Source: Hypericum androsaemum (lineage: Eukaryota; Streptophyta; Magnoliopsida; Malpighiales; Hypericaceae). Taken from it: a DNA stretch of 64,000 nucleotides. Location of the stretch: assembly GCA_963995505.1 (NCBI GenBank), contig OZ023182.1, forward strand, positions 2,805,001-2,869,000. The letters run 5' to 3'. This document shows, one piece after another, positions 9,276 through 18,898 of the stretch. A program made the translations under genes and the position numbers. The notes beneath the pieces are model-generated. The model saw only the letters and a list, made by a program, of their open reading frames with translations, was not told the DNA's origin and searched no databases. Numbering within the stretch: the stretch's first letter is position 1; every line of letters starts with the position of its first letter.

Positions 9276-10656
9276 GGGTAAATTATCTCTTGTTCCTCTT
9301 GTTTGGTCACCATTCCCTTCTGATTTTTGGTTTCAAAAAATGATTTTACTTTTTTCCGTGTTTGGTTTCAGATATTCTTGAATCCTTTACTAATGTCATA
9401 ATTTATTTTATTATTATTATATTTATGAAATGACGTTTGTACCCCTACAATCAAATTTTAAAAAAAATTAAAAACTCAGTTCCAAAAACGTCGTCTTCTC
9501 CGGCGAACCCTCGTCGGAGGCCAAACACATCAACCGTCTGTGCTCAACCAAGCTCTAGAAGCTCCTTCGACGATGCCCAGATGACTTTTATAGCCCCATC
9601 TCAACGCCTCCATCTCTAAAAAGAGATCAAATTCACCCCTACTAGAGATCTAAAAGCTTCGATTCTGGAGCAAATAAGGTGCACCCAGATGAAAATTCAG
9701 CTAAATCGAAATGGGATAATCTCCAATTTCAAGAATTTCACAAAAATAAAAGATGCCCATGTCAAGGAATCGTCGTCCAGCTCTGTCGATTTTTGGGGAG
9801 GGATTTGGTTTTGGGTTCGGGACAGCAAAGTTCGCTTCGTCCAGCAGAGGAGGATGCTGGCGCCGGGTTTCTGCCGTCGACCCCCTTGCCGGCGTCCTTC
9901 AAAGGAAGAAGCAGAGATCCCGCAGGAGCTCCTCTCCAAAATCAACACCTCCTCGGCCATCGTCGTCGAATTCCCAAACCCTAACCTCTCAAAATCCCCC
10001 CAAAATGACCGCGTATCTTTGGCGGTGGTAACTTCGAGAGGAGAATCGACTCCTCCTCGGCCATCTGTTCATCGTCGTCGCTTCGCTCTCTCTCTCTCTC
10101 GACTCTTTTTGCGGTGGTAATTTCTGTTCATCTTTCCTCCACTGCGTACACCTCTTGTGGTGTTTGTTTTTGAGAATTAATTATTGCCGTTGAATTTTTT
10201 TAAAGAACCATTTGGTATCCGGTCTACTGAACTGACTAATCCAAATTCGAGCCAGGTAGAACCTTTGAAAGGTGGCAAATCTTTTCCAACAAGTATTTAA
10301 CACTGCTGTGTTCTCAAAGAATCGAACCCGAGACCTCGGTTAAACTAGAACAACTCCCTCACCAGTCGATCCAAGTGCTTCTTAGTAAATTGTTGATGTT
10401 GAATTAATTGTTTTGTTGGTAATTTTTTGTTCATCAAATTTTGTTCGTTAGAATAAATTTCTGTTGTCGGAGAAGATATCTAGAGGGATGAAAAAGTCAT
10501 TTCAATGATAAAATAATAATTAAATTGCTGATGACGTCAGCGAAAGATCCAAGAGTATTTAAAACCAAATGCGGGATACAGTAAAATCATTTTTTGAAAC
10601 CAAGGGACTCAAAGAAAAGGGCGTCCAAACACAATGGACAATAGGATAATTTACCC
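9276..10656. mobile_element. MULE-type element, 1.38 kb, with GC-rich internal sequence (possible Pack-MULE)
   Basis: Both ends begin GGGTAAATTATC and the inverted similarity continues for about 160 bp, including GGTTTCAAAAAATGATTTTA in each arm. Flanking 9-bp sequences are TAAGTTTAT (9267-9275) and TAAATTTAT (10657-10665), differing at one base. This duplication length and long TIR fit Mutator-like elements. The interior at ~9480-10120 is GC-rich, unlike the arms, with several overlapping open frames of 80-140 codons but no transposase. It may be captured host sequence that I cannot identify. A SINE sits inside at ~10189-10400. Confidence 0.85.
10189..10400 (-). mobile_element. tRNA-derived SINE, family A, copy 1
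   Basis: Read on the minus strand it has an A-box-like TGGTGAGGGAG and, about 35 bp on, a B-box-like GGTTCGATTC, then a body ending in an A-rich tail. Possible 8-bp target copies GTTGAATT lie at ~10189 and ~10399. Related copies are at 21189-21362 and 46165-46325, all in the same orientation. It is nested inside the MULE at 9276-10656. Confidence 0.6.
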
Positions 10657-10665
10657 TAAATTTAT

Positions 10666-11218
10666 CCATATCTAGAGAAAAAAAAAAGGAACTCTTCACC
10701 CGTCTATTTCTATGTTTATTGGTTACTTCTTTTCTTTCACATTATTCTCTATTAAAAAGAGGATGACTACTTTATCCACAATAAATATAGCACTCCTCAA
10801 AAAGGAAAATAGCACTTTATACGATATTATAGGTAAATTTTGTATTCGTATAATGTTAGATAAGTATTACTGCTATTATATCACCTTTATGAATGCAATT
10901 ATTTTGTTACGGATAGAAAATAGACATAAAAATGTACCACAGCAACACTATTTCGTGATTAGAGTCCTTAATGCACCGTATTTCATCGAAACATACAGTA
11001 ATACAGGAGAATAAAGAACATAAATATGTCCATGAGCCGATTTTAGTCTAGAATTTGGGTTTTTCTTTTTGGAATGGAATATGTGGTATATAAGTAGATA
11101 TCAGATATTATTACTATAATATATGTCTATCTAGCATTATAGGCGATACACTTTGGTGTAATTCTTTTAACGAGATTTCTTTGGCAGAATATACTACTTT
11201 ACTTATATATAAAAAGGT
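10666..11218. other. AT-rich intergenic DNA
   Basis: No gene or recognisable element seen. Confidence 0.5.
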
Positions 11219-11417
11219 AGAAAAAATTCACTTTAGTGTCCTGTGGTAAAAATTCATCAATCGAGTCAAACCACATCCAATTTACATCAATTAGGTCCAC
11301 GGAGAGGGTACTAAAAAATGATGTAAATTGGCACTGCTCTTGGACCTAAGTGATCTAAATTGGCTGTGGTTTGACTCGATTGATGAGTTTTTTACTATAA
11401 GGTACTCAAATGATTTT
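11219..11417. repeat. Foldback MITE-like palindrome
   Basis: The left half contains ATCAATCGAGTCAAACCACA and the right half its near-perfect complement, with inverted outer ends (TTCACTTTAGTGTCCTGTGG against TATAAGGTACTCAAATGA). The Tnt1-like copia element is inserted at its right edge. A further copy of the terminal motif (CTATAAGATACTAAAGTGAA) lies beyond that element at about 13409-13428. Confidence 0.55.
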
Positions 11418-11422
11418 GGGTT

Positions 11423-13399
11423 TGTTAGAGATGTCGAGAAATTAAAGAGGAAACGATTTGTGGACTTGTTTCCTATTCTATTTGGACTAGCTTTTGGGCT
11501 CCTAATTTGACCTAGATAGCTTACTTGATGTATAAGGGTTTGCATCTATATAAAGACATGTTACCCTAAGGTTTTGTATGGCTTTGTGGCTCGGAAACTC
11601 ATCAATAAAAGTTCTCCTTTCTCACCGTGGATGTAGGCACTAGGCCGAACCACGTAATTCTCTTGTTCCGTGTTCTTTGTGCGATCTTGTTCTCTAGTTG
11701 CTGAATTCCTAATAATTGGTATCAGAGCTAAGGTTGGAGGATGTCGAACGGCGAAAAGTTTGCTCTTGTGAAGTTCGATGGTTCATCGAATTTCAGGTTA
11801 TGGCAAAGGCGTGTCAAGGATCTCCTCATGCAACAAGGGATGGTCATCGCGCTCTCAGGGAGGAAGCCTGAGAAGATGGAGGAGCAAGAGTGGGAAGAGT
11901 TGGAGGCCAAGACAGAAGCGAAGATTCACTTGTTCTTGGCGGATGATGAGGAGTCACCAGCTGGGTTGTGGAAGAGGATCCAGGTCGGAGTGAAAGAAGT
12001 TCAATGGAAGTGGTTTCAAGTGCGGAGAAGGGCATATGAAAGGGACTTTCCAGGACAAACTGGGGATCAAGACAACGAGGAGGGATCGACATCAACAACC
12101 ATGGCCACATGTTCAGACGGGTTAGATGGTGACTGGCTTTCTGCCTCATCAAGTCCAATGCATCCTGGTAATCTCTTTTCGTTAGTGACCTTGGATTATA
12201 ACAATGATAGTTATAAAGGTAGGCTAAAAAAGACGGATAAGGATGCGATGGTAGGAATGAAGGGTGAAAGAAAATACCTACAGGTTAGTGGGGAACATTA
12301 TTGTAGGTGGAGTCACATCAATGGGTCTGATGAAGTGGGAAAAAGCTCAGGTCATATGAGGTTGGTTCGTATGAGGGAGCAAAGGCTTGACATGGATGGT
12401 TTGAGTGTAGCTGGGATTCACGAAGACATGGATAGCAAGCTATGGTTGTTTCATGGAGGCATGGTTGGCAAGGAGCCATGGTTGTCTCGGAGAAGTATTG
12501 TTAGCTGGGCCCCGCTAAGGTTGTCTAAAAAGACGTGCACGTCAAAGGTGTTGGGTAGGTTTGGCATTGGGCATGCGAAGCCATTGGTGACACCACGGAC
12601 GAATCAAGTATCTCACTCAAGGCCGAACAGTAGAGTTCGATGCATGTCGAGAGTTTTACTTAGTAGAACAAAAGGTTGCCCTTTGTACGCTATGGCATGT
12701 AGCATCGGTATGAGGCAAGAAGGTCCAGCAGAGAAGCAGTTTGAGGTTGCGGAGCATGGGGTTGACCGAAAAATAGAGAGCGCATCTATTGGTCACAAGT
12801 TTGCTTCAGCAAGTGGACTTGCTAGTTGGGGTTCAATGGAGATTGGAGGGAATAGGCCAAGCAAGCTCGGAAGCTCGAGCTTGAAGGCTGACTCCATGTG
12901 ATTGAACGGAAAAAGGTGTTGAGAAAGTTGAGATGGTATTATTGATGGTGGTGTATCTATGGTCAAGGTGAAGCTGGTAGAGTCGGTTTGGTTTCTCAGG
13001 TTCTCATGGTTCTTCATGTGGCGGTATTTCATCAAGATAGAGTTTGTTGAAGTTCGGATGGAGCTTCATGGTTCGTCCATAGGATGATTTCTCGCCAAGG
13101 TGGAGATTGTTAGAGATGTCGAGAAATTAAAGAGGAAACGATTTGTGGACTTGTTTCCTATTCTATTTGGACCAGCTTTTGGACTCCTAATTTGACCTAG
13201 ATAGCTTACTTGATATACAAGGGTTTGCTTCTATATAAAAACATGTTACCCTAAGGTTTTGTATGGCTTTGTGGCTCGGAAACTCATCAATAAAAGTTCT
13301 CCTTTCTCACCGTGGATATAGGCACTAGGTCGAACCACGTAATTCTCTTGTCCCGTATTCTTTGTACGATCTTGTTCTCTAGTTGCTGAATTCCTAATA
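11423..13399 (+). mobile_element. Tnt1-like copia retrotransposon, internally deleted
   Basis: LTRs of 292 bp each lie at 11423-11714 and 13108-13399, starting TGTTAGAGATGTCGAG and ending CTGAATTCCTAATA, and differ at only about 4% of positions by eye. The 5-bp flanks GGGTT (11418-11422) and GGATT (13400-13404) form a target duplication with one change. A primer-binding site TGGTATCAGAGC lies at 11717-11728 and a purine-rich AAGGTGGAGAT precedes the 3' LTR. Only 1.4 kb separates the LTRs, so most of the polyprotein is gone. Confidence 0.9.
11741..12901 (+). pseudogene. Remnant polyprotein frame of the Tnt1-like element
   Basis: One open frame of 386 codons starts with a copia gag N-terminus (FDGSSNFRLWQRRVKDLL) and soon loses collinearity with gag after the DEESPAGLW motif. 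Late in the frame a stretch around VLGRFGIGHAKPLVTP and then a YAMACS-like block matches the region just after reverse transcriptase in Tnt1-like elements. Integrase and the RT catalytic core are missing. The frame is open by chance of the deletion and should not be called a host gene. Confidence 0.75.
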
Positions 13400-13404
13400 G
13401 GATT

Positions 13405-15619
13405 ATACTATAAGATACTAAAGTGAACTTTTTCCACAAAGTATGTCCATGAGCTAATGATAGATTTGACAAGACTTGGGGAGAAAACGGGTCCAAATGG
13501 CATGGACCAGTTCTGCCCATGTGATCTCATGTGAAATAGCTTAGGTACTTTGCCTTCCTTACATCTTGGAGCCCAGACCAGCGTTCTTAAACATTAATCG
13601 ATAACTCAAAAAGGTCTGCGTGGTCCTCTTGAGAGGTACCCTTGTGGCTCATTCATTTTTCTGAATTGTTCCTCGTATTTGTTTACAGTAAATGCGTATA
13701 TTATTGCTCCTGGAAACACCCGTTAAATTTAAGGAATTGCAAAGAACAACACTATAACTACGTATTTACAATGGTTTTTTAAAACTCACGTAATGCAAAC
13801 ATACCTATTAATCTAATTCATGCAGGTTCGAAAGAGTTTATCTATATTTATTACGAAAACACTGCTTGTGATAATATTTTTGCTAACTCAACTCTCCTTT
13901 TCTTTTTGGCTGTTCAAATTTGACGTATTTATTCCCGAACGTGAACAATTCTGCTCCATTTATATGTCTATCATTTACACACAAATCAATCTAAAAAAGT
14001 AGGATACGTACGTGTGTGTGAGTGTATCAGCGATCACCGGTACCACATCGGAAATAATGTGTGCCTGAGAGGATGATGTTAAAGTTGCGATTAATGTTGA
14101 GGTCAATTCATGCTTGGCGAATGGGCAGGAATATGTCGATGATACTGTTCCCCATGATATCGTGGCTGAAGTGTGCAATTACCTCACAACGTACTAGAAA
14201 GCCATCAGCTAAGGCATTATCTTTCTCAATCAATAAGAAAGTTTCTATTCAACTAGAAACATTGCTCTTTTTTTGAAAGGTATATGGTATTATTAATTAT
14301 CAAGATAATTACAAGCAGAACATGGGAGACGATAGTATTATTAACATAAATAGTGCTCTTAAGAAATCTTTTAACTCAAGAAAATTGACAATTAAATTTC
14401 TCACTCTCTCGTCACCAAAAAAGGATAAGAACATATTTTAATTGAAAGAGCTGCTGCTTCTCGAGTTGTAGCTGCCAAGATTGGTGTTGATTGGGATGAT
14501 GAGCCTGTTACGATGGTTAATGTAATCAAGATGGCTGCTGTGATGCCTAATGATCTGTGATGCCTATGCTGCTGCATTCGGGTTTGTAATCCGTCGGATA
14601 TATGCTGTTCTTCTGGACAATGCAAGATTGTTTATATAATTAGCTTTTGTTTGATTACATCTGTAATCTTGACTTTGTGCTTATGTGGGTTATTCATTTG
14701 GGAGTTTATGTTTCAGTAAACCCTTGTAAGCTCATGTGTCTCTAATTATTTCATGCATTATATATAATACAAATCTGCTTATCAAAAAAAAATTATACGT
14801 TATTAGATAGTCGATTATCTCTTGATCATTTTTAGGCAATAATTTAGTATTTTCATCACTATAATGTAGTTTATTTATGCACATGTAACATAACTTTTTG
14901 ATAGCTAATAAAAAATTACGTAAAAAATTCGTTCGGAAAGACACTCACTATACACAATATATCAACTATAAAATATGATAATGTTAAATATTGATTCAAA
15001 AAAATTATCATCATTTAAATATTCTACAAAATAGAATTTGAACAATTCTACCTAGTAGCTTTCAAAAGAAATATATCACCCGACAAGTTGATTCGGAAAG
15101 GAGAGGTTCGGGAGAGGTTGAAAAAGATCTTGGAGGTCCAGCTCTCGCGGTCTTCACGTGGACATCTCGTGATGACAAGAGTGGGTTCCTAGGAAGAAAG
15201 AACTCCCCCGAAGCACTTATACATCAGCCACTTTGACTTTGGACATCAATACTTATCATAGATCCTCCTAGTACGACATCTCCCCCTCCTTTCCCCAACC
15301 AAGATTCCAATGGAAAATTTTACTATTAAAATTATATATGATTTAATATATTCAATTGAGATTACTATTAGTTGCAAGATTGGTCAACTCATTAATAAGT
15401 TTAAAAATTTTACTTAATTATTATGATTAATCTAACATAGTATTATAGTACTCACACATCACACATTGACAATATTATAATCTGTGAAAATTCGGCCTGA
15501 TAAATTTAACAAAATTAGTGCTTATCCAAAAAACCACAACTCTCACTTTACGCTCTCACAACATCCCAAGATTCTCTCCAAACCTAACTTGCCCACGGAT
15601 GGCACATGGCACATCTTTT
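13405..15619. other. Intergenic DNA; possible gene remnant at 14030-14570
   Basis: Mostly AT-rich with no gene. Two short stretches look more coding than their surroundings: about 14060-14200 (one frame reads INVEVNSCLANGQEYVDD) and about 14440-14560 (one frame reads IGVDWDDEPVTMVNVIK). They are separated by stops and AT-rich DNA. I do not recognise the family and cannot exclude chance. Confidence 0.35.
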
Positions 15620-15628
15620 GTTCTCTTG

Positions 15629-16059
15629 GGGAGTGGATTAGATACGGAATGAAGAAATTACTCCGAATGGTTTGGAGTGAAAGGGGGCTCGCGCTGAGAA
15701 GCGCAGTTATGTCATAATGGCATGCGCAATTATGTCATAATAGCATGCACGCTTATGTAATAATGGCATGTGTATTTGTGACAGTGGCAAGTCTCGTTTA
15801 TGATAATGATGCGCGTAGTTTTTTTCATTTTGGTCCCTATATTTTAGCATTTTTACAAAAAAAGTCATACTGACATGCACAGTTATGTGATACTGGCATG
15901 CACTGTTATGTCATAATGGCATTTGTTTCAGGCCTGTGTTTGCGTGTGACTTTTTTCATTTTGGTCCCCGTATTTTTGCATTTTTTCAAAAAAAAAAAAC
16001 CCGCGTGTCTTCATTCCGAACGGTTCGAAATCTGGGCATTCCGTACCCAATCCATACCC
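15629..16059. mobile_element. Probable MULE-type MITE in the promoter of the FPF1-like gene
   Basis: Inverted ends share GGATTRGRTACGGAATG at both borders. Nine-base flanks GTTCTCTTG (15620-15628) and GTTGCCTTG (16060-16068) match at seven of nine positions. The interior contains short repeats of the form ATGTCATAATGGCATG (15710-15780, 15880-15920). A motif TTTTTTCATTTTGGTCCC is repeated about 130 bp apart. The end sequence resembles that of the MULE at 44232. It lies ~140 bp upstream of the TATA box. Confidence 0.55.
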
Positions 16060-16198
16060 GTTGCCTTGTTATTTACAAAGCCCTAATATTCTATGCCCTA
16101 AACCCAAAACATGCCCCATCACTAATAATACCCTTCCTCCCCCCTCCACCCCAAAAGAATATTTCCCACTTGTTTTTCCCTAACCCTAGCAGCTGCTA

Positions 16199-16207
16199 CT
16201 ATATATA
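16199..16207 (+). promoter_or_regulatory. Probable TATA box of the FPF1-like gene
   Basis: CTATATATATCCC lies about 70 bp before the start codon at 16272 and is followed by a C- and A-rich leader, as expected for a core promoter. Confidence 0.55.
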
Positions 16208-16271
16208 TCCCATTTCCATCCCCTACTTCATCACACAGTAGAACTTAAAAACCAAATATAAAAAAATCGAA

Positions 16272-16622
16272 ATGTCAGGAGTTTGGATGTTCAAAAACAA
16301 TGGTGTGATCAGGTTGGTGGAGAACCCGGGTGCCGAGACGAGCGAAGGGAGATCATCCTACAGTGGAGGGTCCTCGAGGAAGAAGGAGCTGGTTCACCTG
16401 CCGAGTGGACGAGCTGTGGCCTCCTACTCTTTCCTCGAGCAGATACTAACCCAGCTTGGATGGGAGAGGTACTATGGAGGTGACACCGACCTCCTGCAAT
16501 TCCACAAGAGCTCATGTATCGACCTCATCTCCCTCCCGAGGGACTTCTCCAAGTTCAACTCCGTTTACATGTACGATATCGTCATCAAGAACCCTAACAT
16601 CTTCCACGTCCGGGATTGCTGA
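16272..16622 (+). CDS. FPF1: FPF1-like protein (flowering promoting factor 1 family)
   Basis: Intronless 116-residue gene with full-length similarity to the small plant FPF1 family. Hallmarks are the start MSGVWMFKNNGVIRLVENPG, the motif LGWERYYGG, then DLLQFHK, LISLPRDF and the end YDIVIKNPNIFHVRDC. FPF1 proteins promote flowering and gibberellin-linked elongation in meristems; they have no known catalytic domain. Residues ~20-40 are a variable Ser/Gly-rich linker. The ATG directly starts the family-conserved MSGVW, which decides the start. It lies 15 kb from FLA across a transposon desert, yet the FLA, FPF1-like, ABC1K1 order is as I recall in Arabidopsis (FLA5, FLP1, ABC1K1). A MITE ends about 210 bp upstream of the ATG. 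Confidence 0.95.
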   Translation: MSGVWMFKNNGVIRLVENPGAETSEGRSSYSGGSSRKKELVHLPSGRAVASYSFLEQILTQLGWERYYGGDTDLLQFHKSSCIDLISLPRDFSKFNSVYMYDIVIKNPNIFHVRDC

Positions 16623-16699
16623 ATTATAATAATCATATACTATCGAAGATCACCTGTCCGAATGGCGCAAGATGTATATTCAACAAGTTTGTAGTTCAA

Positions 16700-17560
16700 T
16701 TCATGTTTACTTCTTAAAAAAATAATGACTTGCAGGGTTTTGTCTGGACTCGTGTATTTTGTTACAAGGTCTATAGTTGAAGATTGTTATTGTGGATTTG
16801 GGTTGTTTCTGTGATCAGCTAGTTCCTGACTTGTATGGTTTAGCTGGTTATATATTTTGGCCATGCCTACGTTTAATGAAATGGATTTATCTATCCCGGC
16901 TTTAATTTGTTTAGATATTTTTAACACAATTGTCGTTTAAGGAACTTAAACTCGAAATATAAAAATAAAAATAAAAACACTGTTATATTATCTTTTTTCA
17001 GGGAATTCATTTCAGATTTAAATTAGAATAATCTGGTCAATCGATCTACGCCCTTTTAGTCACGATAATTGACTTTCCAAGACTTTAGATATAAAAGCAC
17101 AGGCTCTGTATATGGTTACATAATTACATTCGAAGTTATCAATAATTCTACTTATTAAAATAATAAGTAACGGTACACTAATGCGAATCCTAGAATAACT
17201 GCGAGAGCATGCGCAAAGCAACACTAATAATATATAATATAGGCGCATAGATGAACGCTCTTTTCTTCGTCAAACTCCGATTCCTGATTAGTAAAATTAT
17301 AAAATATAGTCGCAGCGTATCAAATTAGTTGTGGAATGTAAAAGTGTATCGGTTAAGAAAGCTTAGCACCATGAAAATTGTAAGCTTGTTGACAACGGCT
17401 ACGGGCTCTCAAAGTAACCACTTTTTAGGTTGTTAAAAAAAGGTGACGATTAAAATTATTTTTTTTGTAAATAGATTAATTTTATTTCATATATCCCAAA
17501 TATTTACATCAAGTAGTACGAAAATCTACGCTACTTGTTAATTACATGGTTAATCTCCAC
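16700..17560. other. AT-rich intergenic DNA after the FPF1-like gene
   Basis: It contains the 3' untranslated region of the FPF1-like gene (to about 16880) and no other recognisable feature. Confidence 0.5.
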
Positions 17561-17575
17561 GATCCCGAAAAGATT

Positions 17576-17930
17576 TCATATACAAAAGTAAATCCTGTGG
17601 CCCAAATTCTTCCATGAATTTGACCACCTAAGATATTCTTGCACATGTCGTAAGATAGCATGGATGAGAAACTCCTGGTTGCATCGTTCTCCTTGAAAGA
17701 TGGTTTTGTTTTTCATAAGCCAAATTCTCCAAAGAATGGTTCCATATATAACAAACCAAACCTTCTTAAACATCCTACCTTGTACAAGGCCATCCATTCC
17801 ACTAAAGATGTGGAGATGGATGCATTGCACCACCAAAGCACACCAATCCGCTTTGCAAAGTAATTTCAAATACCGCCAGAGAAAGAACAAGTAAGGAAAA
17901 GGTGGTCAATCGTTAAAATTTTATTAAATG
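17576..17930 (-). pseudogene. C-terminal remnant of a plant LINE (zf-RVT region)
   Basis: On the minus strand, 17870-17930 reads IDHLFLTCSFS and 17576-17890 contains VWFVIYGTILWRIWLMKNK. These match the HLFF.C and WxIWxxRN signatures of the zinc-binding reverse-transcriptase tail (zf-RVT) found at the end of plant LINE ORF2. A stop falls between the two parts. No RT core, 5' end or poly(A) tail was found, so this is a truncated fossil. Confidence 0.6.
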
Positions 17931-17939
17931 GTCAAAATT

Positions 17940-18703
17940 TGTAAATTTTTTGTAGTTATATATAACAAGCTAAAGACAATAATTGCCAGGGATACGGAGA
18001 TTGTGGTAGATTAGACCTGCATCCTCTAATCATTTCATATTGATGAGAATCACTCATCCAATCATAAGGGAAGTTTAAAAAAAGTTGATGAAAACCCTTT
18101 TCCAATCAAAGGAGGTTGGTCCTTATTTTAATATGAAGGGAACATTCTTATCACTCGGTCTTTTTTAATTCTGGTCGGGGAATCGTCATAGGTCCCCTGG
18201 AGAGCCAACAAAGATACATAGGGGCCAATGGGTTTTCACGTGATGCACTCGAGGGCCAATGATGCTTCGACATCGACCCAATCTAACTGCCACGTGGCTT
18301 GGTAGGGGCCAACTTGTAACCTCATGTCACAAGCCAAACCACTTTCCCGTCTTCCACACAGTCAAATACAACATTCTCTACCTAGTGGTAAGATTTTTTA
18401 TTCATAAAAAATTTAAAATTTACAAATATAAAAGATATATATTAAGATGATTATTTTCTAAAATAGATTATGAAAGTGTTCAACTATGAATATCTGAACT
18501 TAAAAAAAACTGACCTGGAGACCGAGCAACTTCCCCAGCTCCATTGGATCAAATCTTGTCTACCGAAAACGTTCAAGTTTAAACTTTAAGAATATAATTT
18601 GCGTTAAAATTTGGTCAGTAAAACTAGTTGTTTTATTAAAGCGAATATAAACGTCACCCTTTCATTTATTCCTACATGAGAAATAAAAGGACGTAACTGG
18701 ACA
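17940..18703. other. Intergenic DNA downstream of the MYB gene
   Basis: No gene seen. A CACGTGGC motif (G-box core) lies at about 18292 without an obvious client gene. Confidence 0.4.
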
Positions 18704-18715
18704 ACTCCCATGATT

Positions 18716-18813
18716 TTTTTGATAGGTAAGTTTTTATATCACGCTAATATTTGAACCTTAGACTTCCTTAAAATTTACAACGTCTTGTGCCACTAGGTTA
18801 CATGGCCTTTGAC
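18716..18813 (-). mobile_element. SINE, family B, copy 1 (98 bp)
   Basis: Perfect 12-bp target duplication ACTCCCATGATT at 18704-18715 and 18814-18825. On the minus strand the body starts at the right, has an A-box-like CCTAGTGGCACAAGACG and a B-box-like AGGTTCAAATA, and ends ACCTATC followed by an A run. A second copy lies at 20508-20612. Confidence 0.8.
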
Positions 18814-18898
18814 ACTCCCATGATTATTTTATTTCTCCCTATAACTAATTAGCCACGTGGTTACTTAATCCATGGCATAAATAAAACTAGTACATCGA

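Noticed and set aside
11741..12901. 386-codon frame as a host gene
   Set aside because: Lies between copia LTRs and contains gag and RT-tail fragments; openness results from an internal deletion.
14030..14640. Two short coding-like stretches as a gene
   Set aside because: Interrupted by stops and AT-rich DNA, family unknown; listed only as a possible remnant.
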